In this document: positions 11,426 to 20,425 of the stretch, in pieces
Numbering within the stretch: position 1 is the stretch's first letter
How the letters are laid out: each line of letters begins with the position of its first letter
NCBI RefSeq assembly: GCF_963675165.1
Contig: NC_087386.1
Location: 484,931 to 548,930, forward strand
DNA: 64,000 nucleotides
Direction: 5' to 3'
Source: Halichondria panicea
Lineage: Eukaryota; Porifera; Demospongiae; Suberitida; Halichondriidae
Translations under genes and position numbers: made by a program
The notes under the pieces: generated by a model
Told to the model about the DNA's origin: nothing
The model's input: only the letters and a program-made list of their open reading frames with translations
Database searches by the model: none

Positions 11426-12613
11426 TTAATTGAGTACTTTAAACACACCGACAGACAATGCAAGGGACAGCATTACCAGAGTAAACGTGCTGCTTGTTAG
11501 AAACTGTATCATGGCAGAACTAGTCGGTGTTGTAGGCATGCCAGTAGTAGGTTCAGTGTCTTTGTAGGTCCACACACGTACAGAATCAATCTGGAAGGAC
11601 TGTGTCCAGGTTGGAAACCAATCATCTTTTGCATTATAGAACTTATTGACAGAGTCAGGATCAGTATTGTTCCAAGGCTTTCCAGCACCATCAGGGAAAT
11701 AGCCTCCCACTCCACCGACTGCCAAGTTGATGAGCAAAAAAAACTTTCGATCAAAAGGAGCATTGTTCCCACGTCCTCTCCAAGGGTTGCTCCACACGGA
11801 TTGATTCCAGCCGCCTCGATCAAAGAATGACTCCGTTATTGGAACCTCAAGCACTGGATTGTCTTCGGTATCGAGATAGCCGATGAGGTGAGTCTCGTTC
11901 CATATCAAACCATATGTGTGGAAGTCACTAGTGAAATCCTGTTTCTGTTCTTGTGTCGTCGCTTGGTTCGTTTGAGGAAATTGATTCTGGTGCACGTTGA
12001 CTCCCCAGTGGAGTGTAGATCCATAACTATTGTAGCCACCGGGAGCATATTCTGGTGGATTGCCACGAGACTCCATAATGTCGATCTCACCACTAGCAGG
12101 CCAAGATCCATACTGCTCATCCGTTGGTAGCATCCAAATAGCCGGCCACAACCAGTCCCCTCTGGGTAGCTTTGCACGTATCTCTACTTTACCGTAGGTA
12201 AACGAGAAACTCTCAGCTGTTCGAATGCGAGCTGATTTCACAGGATTGAGATAATTTCCACTAGCTCCTGCATTTCTCTCGCAACCATAAAACATGTTCC
12301 CCGTGCAAAGGTTGGGTGGCTGGGTACCCCAAATGTTGAGGGAACCACCCCGAACAGCAGCGTCTCCAATATCATTGGCAGTTAGAGTCGGCATGATGTG
12401 CAAGACCCCATCCTCTACATAGCTGTTGGTTCGATTGTTAGTGTACCACTGAAACTCGAAATTTCCTCCACCACCCAGAGTGAGCTCGTGTTTCCAGAGG
12501 CTCAAGTTGAAGTCCTCGAATGTGTCCTCCAGAGCCAGCACCAGTTCTCTGTTGGCTGCAGCATAGGCTGTGAAATGCAAGAGCACAAATGTTGCAAGGA
12601 GCCCAGACATCAT
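11426..12613 (-). CDS. GH16 beta-1,3-glucanase-like protein, secreted or GPI-anchored, single exon
   Basis: Glycoside hydrolase family 16 protein of the laminarinase/beta-glucan-binding type, 395 residues in one exon. Residues 1-20 are a signal peptide. The catalytic signature SGEIDIMES is intact, with the nucleophile/acid pair at about E176 and E181 and D178 between them, so true hydrolase activity is plausible, unlike animal GNBP proteins that have lost it. WPAIWMLP and NLAVGG are further GH16 marks. A Thr/Pro-rich linker near residue 355 leads to a hydrophobic C-terminal tail (about 370-392), suggesting a GPI anchor or a membrane tail. Likely roles are digestion or recognition of algal, fungal or bacterial glucans. 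It is intronless among intron-rich neighbours. It is divergent from PRPF38B with 206 bp between starts. Confidence 0.88.
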   Translation of the reverse strand: MMSGLLATFVLLHFTAYAAANRELVLALEDTFEDFNLSLWKHELTLGGGGNFEFQWYTNNRTNSYVEDGVLHIMPTLTANDIGDAAVRGGSLNIWGTQPPNLCTGNMFYGCERNAGASGNYLNPVKSARIRTAESFSFTYGKVEIRAKLPRGDWLWPAIWMLPTDEQYGSWPASGEIDIMESRGNPPEYAPGGYNSYGSTLHWGVNVHQNQFPQTNQATTQEQKQDFTSDFHTYGLIWNETHLIGYLDTEDNPVLEVPITESFFDRGGWNQSVWSNPWRGRGNNAPFDRKFFLLINLAVGGVGGYFPDGAGKPWNNTDPDSVNKFYNAKDDWFPTWTQSFQIDSVRVWTYKDTEPTTGMPTTPTSSAMIQFLTSSTFTLVMLSLALSVGVFKVLN

Positions 12614-12652
12614 TTTTGTGAATTTAGTTAGCTAGTGCATGCAGCCCAGTGA

Positions 12653-12661
12653 TTATTTATA
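12653..12661 (-). promoter_or_regulatory. TATA box of the GH16 gene
   Basis: TATAAATAA on the minus strand, about 40 bp upstream of the GH16 start codon. It is one of few clear TATA boxes here and fits an inducible rather than a housekeeping gene. Confidence 0.55.
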
Positions 12662-12819
12662 GTCAGGTCCGGATATGAACCAGCCCCACCCCCCTTGTAT
12701 GGTTTTCGTGTAATTAGAGCAGAAAAATCATAAAGAACGCATGCTGAACGTAGTGTCTACTTCTATAATTCTACACTTCAACTACTGTAAGTCTAGGTCT
12801 ATCAGAGAGGTGAACAGTC

Positions 12820-14997
12820 ATGGAAGGTTGGGAGGATGATGGCAAGAAGCTCAAGAACACTCTGCCCTTGTATGGTAACAAAGATAGCATGAATCTGAAC
12901 AGTATGATCCTCACAAACATCGTTGGTTCTGCTTACTTTAAGGAAGAGCTGATACAGTTCAAGACGTTCCACGAGGTCATCGACGAGATATACTACAAGG
13001 TGAGTCAGTTACATCATGATTTCGGTTGTTTAAAAGTTGTTTTTTTCCTCCGCAGGTTGAGCACATGGAGCCGTGGGAAAAAAACAGTCGAAAGCTGGCG
13101 GGCCAAGTTGGAATGTGTGCCGGGGTAAGTACATGTATGTGAGGCCATGCTTTTGTCGATTACCTATAATTATAAATGGAATCTGGATATTGATGTACTG
13201 TACGTGCGACTAAGTGTACATTGGATGGAGGTACAGTGTGTAATATCTGTGTTGTGTGTGTTTGTATGCACGAGATGCTCATTTCACTATTGACTCCACC
13301 TCCTCAGAGTGTATCACTGGCTAAGCTTCGCTCGTTCCGATAATGGAGCTTGTTGTGATTGGTAATTACCTGTTTGAAATCACCGCATGAGATACACACA
13401 CAAAGAGATGATTTCCGACTATTTTGCAGTGATAACGATATCTCCCCCCCCCCACACACACACACTTTAGGTGAGAGGGGTAGCCGCTGGTGGGATAGTG
13501 TCTACTGCTTTCTGTCTCCTCTTCAAGCTGTTCACGCTGAAACTGACTAGAAAGCAGGTTAATGTGATGCTCAATCATCCGGATTCTCCATACATCAGAG
13601 CCATTGGATTTCTATACGTAAGGTGTGTGTATTAATACTGTACATAGAGTATTCACTGTGTTGAATTTTGTTGAATTTTTGTTTTCAGGTATTGTCAACC
13701 GCCTGCTGATTTCTGGAGCTGGTTTTATCCATTCTTGGAAGATGAAGAGGTCTGTACTGCCACTGAAATGCCAAGCTGTGAGCCTACAGTGTATGAGCTG
13801 TACAGCTTTATAATGATGTTGTTTGAAAACTTACATTTTTTCTGAGAGTGTTGATAGCTATTTTGTAAAGAAGAACAATTTCAAATGTCTTCTGTAGCTG
13901 TAAAGAAGCCCCTTGAAAGTCTAATTGCTCTCGAGCACACATTTTTTAAACCACAGCCTACATAAGTGTATAATTATAATCACGTGTTTTGGTTGTGTCC
14001 CTGTGCAGGAGATCAACCTGAAGGCTGGAGGAGGATACAATGTAACTATCGGGGAGATGTGTCGCTTGATACTCACCTCCCTCGACTGGTTTGGCACGCT
14101 CTTCCCAAGAATGCCTGTGCACGTGCAGAAGGACCTCATTAAGAGACTGGAGGCCATCCCTCCACCAACAAGGTGAGTATGATCCACACTGTGTTCCCTG
14201 CAATGTACAATCATGTAAGATGTTACAAAATCTTTCTTCAGTACAATGTGTTTGCGTGTACTGTATACCTCTCAGCCTGTGTGTACATGACATGTTTTTT
14301 TTGTAAATTACTAGGAATGTTATGTACATGTAGCACTTGGGATTTTTGGTAATAATGTCTCATTGTGCAGGGCTGCCCGAGAGCCTGTAGTTGAGGTAGA
14401 GCCTGAGGTGAAGAATGGACACGGACACGATGGTGCGAGGGATCAGTGGGGAGAGGCCGCTCGTAGAATAAGGGCGGAGGGGGACAGCAAATCCCCTAGA
14501 AGGTGCGTGACATAAGGTACAGTGATTTCAATGGATTGTCTCTGTGTACTGCCAAAGTGCCTTATTCACCATATTTGTTTTTGTATAAATATTAAATGTT
14601 TAAGAGGTCATTCATTTATTGTGCTGTGCTTTTTGTTTCATGGACTTTTCCCCCTCCTAGGTCTAGAGAAAGACGTGATCGTTCACCTGAGAAACGGTCT
14701 CGATCCAGGGATAGGCAAAGGTCTCGCTCAAGAGATAGAAAGAGAAATCGTTCAACTTCAAGAGACAAAAAGAATCGGTCCAGATCTAGGGATAAGCGGA
14801 GGTCACGATCCAGAGACAGACATCATCACCGCTCCAACTCTCGGGAGAGGCGTAGGAGTCGATCACATGACAGGAGAAAGGGGAGGAGCCGCTCTAATGA
14901 CAGGGGCAGTAGACGGAGGTCAAGATCGCATGAGAAGAGAGGCCGTTCAAGGTCACCGGAGAAAAGGTCACGCTCCAAGGACAGAAGACGAAGATGA
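12820..14997 (+). CDS. PRPF38B: PRPF38B pre-mRNA-splicing factor 38B
   Basis: Nuclear spliceosome factor of the PRP38 family. Exons are 12820-12999, 13056-13124, 13471-13622, 13689-13749, 14009-14172, 14371-14502 and 14661-14997. The PRP38 domain is strongly conserved: NLNSMILTNIVGSAYFK, FHEVIDEIYYK, VEHMEPWEK, GQVGMCAG/VRGV, FKLFTLKLTRKQV, SPYIRAIGFLYVRY and LKAGGGYNVTIGEM. The last exon encodes a long RS/RD-rich tail (SRSRDR-type repeats) typical of splicing regulators. Starts are divergent from the GH16 gene and 3' ends are convergent with RPL35. Confidence 0.95.
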
Positions 14998-15273
14998 ACA
15001 CTCATTAACTCAGACTAATTTTCCTTACGTATGTATTCTTTTTTCATTTTATTAACTCTTCATAATAATTATTATGTACTTTACATAAAGGTGTGTCGTC
15101 AGGGACGTACGTGCATGCACACTGATGAGATATGCTTTTTAGTGTTACAAAGTCATGTAGACGTTCATGAGGCCGGGTTATAGCATTCATCATCATAATT
15201 ATTCTCATTGCCATTGACCATAAAATTGATATTTACAAAGAACAGTCATAATAATAACAACCTAATACATGCA

Positions 15274-15809
15274 CTACTGCTTCACAGCATACACACGGAC
15301 TGGATTGTACATGTCCCTCTTCTTCTGTCGCAACGTCTTTCGACTGGCCTCGTACTTGGTGAGGGCTTTTCTTATAGCTCTGGTCTTCTTGGGACGAAGG
15401 TCCAATGGCTTGTACTTCTTCTTACGATAGAGTTTCCTCAAATTATCACGTTGGTTATGAGTGATGACTGTGAGCACACGAGCAATTGACTTGCGGACCA
15501 CCTTGCTGTAGCGAGAATAGCATATTTAAAGTAGGCTTATCGTTAGATTAACTATTCTTACATTTTGGAGAGCTTTGAAGCTGTTCCCCCAGTCACTTTG
15601 TGCACCCTGAGTTGAGACAGTTCTGTCTTAAGCTCATCCAGTTGCTTCAGGAGATCATCCTTGCTCTTGCCTCTCAGCTCGTGGGCCTTTAGCTTTCCCT
15701 ACGTGCAGGGGAAAATACATCACTAGTGCTACATTTACAACATTTAGAGCAGTAATGGAGGCTTGAGATTAGTACAGAGAGGAGGATTCATACAGATTAA
15801 ACTTACCAT
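15274..15809 (-). CDS. RPL35: Ribosomal protein L35 (uL29)
   Basis: Component of the cytosolic 60S subunit near the peptide exit tunnel. Exons are 15809-15807 (the ATG codon alone), 15698-15562 and 15505-15274. The ATG sits at the end of exon 1, as is common in ribosomal protein genes. Family marks: [40 protein letters not shown] and [15 protein letters not shown]. The length of about 123 residues is normal. Upstream on the minus strand lies a pyrimidine run suited to a 5' TOP start. The promoter is shared with SELENOF. Confidence 0.96.
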
Positions 15810-15887
15810 TATGTCCACGTTGGATTGATAATGCTTAGAGAAAGATCACGTGCGCTCGGTGTGCGTTAATCGAAAGACACCAGGAAA
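15810..15887. promoter_or_regulatory. Bidirectional RPL35/SELENOF promoter with TOP-like tract and E-box
   Basis: Only 78 bp separate the two start codons. The region has CACGTG at about 15847-15852, and at 15837-15844 the minus strand reads CTTTCTCT, a candidate 5' terminal oligopyrimidine tract for RPL35. The exact transcription starts are inferred. Confidence 0.55.
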
Positions 15888-17232
15888 ATGGCGTCGGGGA
15901 TTCAAGTCCTCCCAGGTGCCTTGTTTTTGGTCTGCCTGGCCAGTGTGCCGTGTATGGGTACCACCAATAGCTGTGCAGAGCTGGGTTTCTCCTCCAACCT
16001 CCTCTGTAGCTCGTGTCGTGATCTGAGGGAGTTTAAACTGGAAGAACTGGAAACTGATTGTGAGCAATGCTGTACCACTGATGTGGAGGGGGGTGATGAG
16101 AAGGTGAGGCTACTCTACTGTATAGGTCGTACGAACGGGTACCTTGTGATACATTTATGTGTGGTTCTAATGAAAGCCGATCATGTTGTAATGCAAATGT
16201 TTTGGTAGATCCATTTTTGTGTTGTGTGTCAGTGGATGTTAGCATAAGGTAGGGTATTGATACTGTTGATATAAACTATCCAACCCAGGTACACATATCT
16301 TCAATGCTACACATATCTTCAATGGTATATAGTGTTGGTGTATGCAATTGTGGAAGGAAATACCCCATGCAGAGATTCTGTGGAGGATGTACATGTATGG
16401 ATGTAAACTGTATGTAATAAACCTATTGTTCACAGATGTACGCTGGTGCTATTCTGGAGGTGTGCGGATGAAAATTGGGGCGGTTTCCTCACATTAAAGG
16501 TGATGCTGTTTCAGCAATGTTTATCAACACTTAACTACAGATGTGCTTAATTGCTAAGCACATTCATCTCAACTATAGACTTGCACCAAGCACTAAATAT
16601 TGTGCTGAACTATAGACTTGCACCCCCAGGCACTTTGTACAACTTTCAACTATAGTCACTATCTGTACACAAGTACCACATCTCCTTATTGTATTGATAG
16701 CCACTTCCTTTACGTCCTGTTGAGGGCCTGGAAAGCAACTATTGTGGTTTGTTTGTGTTGTAGAGTTCAATCGTATATCCCTTTCGTCCATGGATACAGA
16801 ATTTGTGAAGAGTGACCGCCCTAAAGGTTTTCCTGGTCTAGAGGTTCGTTATAAGAAGGGGGCTAACCCAACTCTCAAACTATTGGACGAGACGAGGACA
16901 GTACAAGACACACTCGCGTAAGGGGAAACTCACACACACATCCATTGAAGCATTGTTCCTATGCATTATACACAAATTACTCTTTTAGGGGTTTATAGAA
17001 TTTCTGAATGCTATATAATAATAGTCAAATCATACTGCATTACATTGGCATCTGCCCACATGCGTAATAGGGAAAATCTGATTACGAACAGATGTTGTTC
17101 TACACTGCAATACGTAATAATGTGGGATACGTTGATTAATGTGTGTTGTCTTATATTTCGTGCAGGATTGACAGGTGGGACACTGACACTATAATGGAAT
17201 TCCTCTCTGAAAAGATCGGCACTAAATATTAA
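15888..17232 (+). CDS. SELENOF: SELENOF (15-kDa selenoprotein) with in-frame TGA selenocysteine codon
   Basis: ER-lumenal thioredoxin-like selenoprotein that works with UGGT in glycoprotein folding. Exons are 15888-16103, 16436-16500, 16800-16917 and 17166-17232. A signal peptide is followed by the Cys-rich UGGT-binding region (ELGFSSNLLCSSC, CEQCC). The redox site reads YAGAILEVCG-U-KLGRFPH, where U is the TGA at 16469-16471. The thioredoxin-like part continues as FVKSDRPKGFPGLEVRYKKG and ends IMEFLSEKIGTKY. I chose the acceptor at 16800 because it restores the family spacing (FPHIK|EFVKSD). A type II SECIS follows in the 3' UTR. Routine annotation would probably truncate this gene at the TGA. 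Confidence 0.95.
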
Positions 17233-17384
17233 ATCACAAACTCTGACCCTCTAACCATAATTAGCGCACTCTGCAGTCTATCTGTCTCCCCTCACACACT
17301 CAGCCGTCACTTTGTGGTTGCATTTGTACGCTTGTTCTCACATGTTAGTCATCCATAGATAACAGATTGTGTTGTGTGTTCACA

Positions 17385-17442
17385 TGTTTTATGAAGGTGT
17401 TGTTTCAAACTGGTTGCCCAGACAACAGAACCTGATGTATTC
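17385..17442 (+). promoter_or_regulatory. SECIS element (type II) of SELENOF
   Basis: About 160 bp after the stop. ATGA at 17391-17394 and TGAT at 17433-17436 form the non-Watson-Crick quartet. The helix pairs AGG-GTTGT with ACAAC-CCT. The unpaired AA lies at 17407-17408. A mini-stem CTGG/CCAG with loop TTGC sits above it, which is the type II form. Confidence 0.88.
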
Positions 17443-17701
17443 AATTTGTGTACACACTGTTTATCTATTACTATTATCTTTATTTGGCAATTTATCGTGT
17501 GATAATGATTCATGTCCCATTCAATAATTAGCCAAAACAATTTATTGTCAAAATTGATTATCGTGTAAGTGGTATTAACACATGTACTATAGCAGCAAAG
17601 TCAAGTGTACAATGAGAAGCTAAGCAGCAGCAATAAATAAAGATAAGAGACATGACAGCATAAATACAAAAGCAGATAACAAGGTACACTACACACTACA
17701 A

Positions 17702-19369
17702 CTATACAAAGGGAGTCCACTGATTAGATTCTAGATTAAACCTCTCTACAGAGTTTAGGAATGAAGAGCTGGCATATCCGCCCACAACGTACACAGAGCC
17801 GTCCACCACAGTAGCAGCAGCATAAGACCTCTTCACACTGAGAGGGGCACATTGTGTCCAGCTTGAGGTTCGGGGGTCGAAAACTTCCACATGTCGAACA
17901 GCACTGGAGCCGTTGTAGCCTCCAATCACATAGATCTTATCATCCAAAGCCACAGCAACAGCATTGCGTCTAGGAGTCTTCATATCAGGCACTTTAGTCC
18001 ATCTTTTCATGCCAGGATCGTAGGCCTCCACAGACGCTAGACAATTCCATCCAGACGTCTGACCACCGATAGCATACATTTGGCCCAGGCAACTGGTCAC
18101 AGCAACATCTCTCCTACAAATGGACATTGAGGGAAGGAGCTCCCAGCGTTTCGATAAAGCGTTAAACACTTCGGCAGATTTGAGAGGAGTTGAATAGTAG
18201 AGTCCTCCAACAACGTAGACCTGGCCATTAAGTGTGGTTGCCCCACAACAGCTTCGAGGGGTTAGAAGTTGCGATTCTTGCAACTGCCATTCTTCTGTAT
18301 TCAAGTCAAATGTTTCAACAGACGAAAGTTCCTTTCTCCCATCAGATCCTCCAATGGCAAAAACAGTTTCATCAAGTTTAGCAATGCCAAATCGAGCGCG
18401 AGGAATCTTCAAGTCTGTTACAGAGTCCCAACAGTTCTGACCAAAGCTGTAACGTTCTGTTCTAGTTAGGCAACCATCACGATTGAACCCGCCGACACTC
18501 AGCAGAGAGCCTTCAAGAGATACCACACCAAATCCACTTCGTGCAATCGACATTGGAGCCATAAAACTTGTTCCATTGATAAAACTTAGGCCAGTTGTGG
18601 GGCTGACTGGAAGACCTCTGTTGTCTAGCACCATAGGAACCAAGGCAATACTGACCATCACCAGGCTACCGTTAAATTCAACAATAGCAACAGCATTCAG
18701 TTCAGACATTTTGTGAGTTGAAACAATTTGCCAGGCATCAAGAGAGTCGTCTTCTTCATCGGTGATGGTCTCGTCAAGAATGAGTTTTCGAGCAGGAGTT
18801 GGATTCAATCGTTTGAGAGAACGCAGTGACCCTTCAGACTTTTCGGGTGACCGCATCTTCGTAGATTTGGGGCTGAACGTCACTTGATTGTCTTCGAGAT
18901 ACATTTCAATAACTTTCTCTTCAAGATGAGTTGAACAATTATCTTTCAAATTCAGTACGACTTTGGGAACAATTTCGTCGACAACGCTGAAGTCAGTTCT
19001 GAGCTCAAATGCCTCCTCTAAAGCCTTTACATTCACTTGGATGCGTGGTAGACTGAGTACATCTTCTCTTGCAAGCATATCAGGTAGTTTAGCATCAATG
19101 TACAGATCACAACGAGAGACAAGGTCTTGAAGTTGGTTTTGTTTGGCAACAGATCGAATCTTGATGCATGTAGACGGCGAGAGATCAATAGACTTTGAAA
19201 CTTCTTTCTGTGCTGCAGAATCCATCATCGAGAAATGAGGAGACAAGATGAGACAATCCAGATAGTTCACTGAAGCGTCTAGCACGTGGTCATTTCCTGA
19301 ACATTCGGGGTCCATCGACATCTTGCTGCGTGGTAGAGCTTGAGGTAGTTGCAGAAGAGCAGTAGCCAT
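17702..19369 (-). CDS. IVNS1ABP-like Kelch protein lacking the BTB domain, single exon
   Basis: 555 residues in one exon. A BACK-like helical region (about 60-150, DLYIDAKLPDMLA, LPRIQVNV) is followed by a low-complexity linker, a DAWQIVSTHK segment and six Kelch blades from about residue 290 to the end (RSGFGVVSLEGSLLSVGGFN, IPRARFGIAKL, GGQTSGWNCLASVEAY, FLNSVERFNLESNQWTPFV). This arrangement closely matches influenza-NS1A-binding protein (IVNS1ABP), a cytoskeletal/nuclear Kelch adaptor. The usual N-terminal BTB domain is not recognisable in the first ~60 residues, and no upstream exon encoding one was seen. It may therefore not recruit cullin-3. It converges with SELENOF and is divergent from ICA1. 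Confidence 0.82.
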   Translation of the reverse strand: MATALLQLPQALPRSKMSMDPECSGNDHVLDASVNYLDCLILSPHFSMMDSAAQKEVSKSIDLSPSTCIKIRSVAKQNQLQDLVSRCDLYIDAKLPDMLAREDVLSLPRIQVNVKALEEAFELRTDFSVVDEIVPKVVLNLKDNCSTHLEEKVIEMYLEDNQVTFSPKSTKMRSPEKSEGSLRSLKRLNPTPARKLILDETITDEEDDSLDAWQIVSTHKMSELNAVAIVEFNGSLVMVSIALVPMVLDNRGLPVSPTTGLSFINGTSFMAPMSIARSGFGVVSLEGSLLSVGGFNRDGCLTRTERYSFGQNCWDSVTDLKIPRARFGIAKLDETVFAIGGSDGRKELSSVETFDLNTEEWQLQESQLLTPRSCCGATTLNGQVYVVGGLYYSTPLKSAEVFNALSKRWELLPSMSICRRDVAVTSCLGQMYAIGGQTSGWNCLASVEAYDPGMKRWTKVPDMKTPRRNAVAVALDDKIYVIGGYNGSSAVRHVEVFDPRTSSWTQCAPLSVKRSYAAATVVDGSVYVVGGYASSSFLNSVERFNLESNQWTPFV

Positions 19370-20043
19370 TGCTCAGAGAGATAATGTATAAGTATGCACA
19401 GAGACAGATTCTCCCACTTCTTGATCTTGTTAAGTCTTGTACTTGTACAAATCTTGTATCTTGTATCTTGTATCTAACTGTACTGTACACAACATGAAAT
19501 GGTTAATCAACAAACACCACTTATTACCCGCCAAACTCTCAAAGGCATTTGATTGGTTAATACTTTACCACAAAGTACGTCACTTGTTATTGATTACCTT
19601 GTAGTAATTCCAGGACAAGGTCTACTAGGTAACGTCAAGTCCAGAGAGTTCCTCTCCTACTAGATCCTTCTGAAGCTTCGAATTATTCTCAGCTTGTACA
19701 TCTTTTGAGATTAACAAGGTACCACTTGTGTAGCCCTGTCATGCTCTTAGTAACTAGACATCATAAGTATGTCCACACTGTTGTACGTGTACTTTATGTA
19801 CTTTTAAAGCTTGTATATATGTTCAAGGCTTTCGGATCAACAAGACAAAAGTTGAATAAAGTGATTTTATGTCATATGTACCGATTGAGGCATCTTAATT
19901 ATTTGTCTAGAATAAACACGTGAATACGTTACATGTTCACAGCTATGAATACAAGTTCACAGCTATGAATCAAATGAGACGTCATTTATTTCACAGCATT
20001 TAACATCATTATAATTACCCACGCCCACACAGATTTTCTACTA
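19370..20043. other. IVNS1ABP-like/ICA1 intergenic promoter region
   Basis: 674 bp between divergent start codons. No convincing ORF or known element was seen. A short CTTGTATCTTGTATCTTGTAT repeat-like run lies near 19449-19472. Confidence 0.5.
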
Positions 20044-20377
20044 ATGACTATGCAAGGACAGTACGACCCGTTGCCACGAGAGGCCCCACCCCCTCCCAGG
20101 ATGGACGGGTTTGGTAGTGCGGGGATATCCACTCCTCTCTTTTATGGCTCTGTGAATGACGGACGAATGAGAACGGAAAATTTGGAACAGAAACTCAAGA
20201 AGCAGTATTGGAAGACAAAGCAGACTTTCATTCAGAAGCTGGGCAAGAATCAGGACGAGTTTGTGGTGGCTGGGGACGTGGAGATTGATATGAAGTTAGA
20301 GGTGTGTGGGTGTGTGTGTGTGTTATGTGCCTTGTGTGAGGGTGTGTGATGTAGTTACATGTATGTGCCCTGTACGT

Positions 20378-20425
<48 letters not shown>

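Noticed and set aside
16103-16471. SELENOF read as truncated by the TGA at 16469
   Set aside because: Family alignment continues on both sides of the TGA and a SECIS is present downstream.
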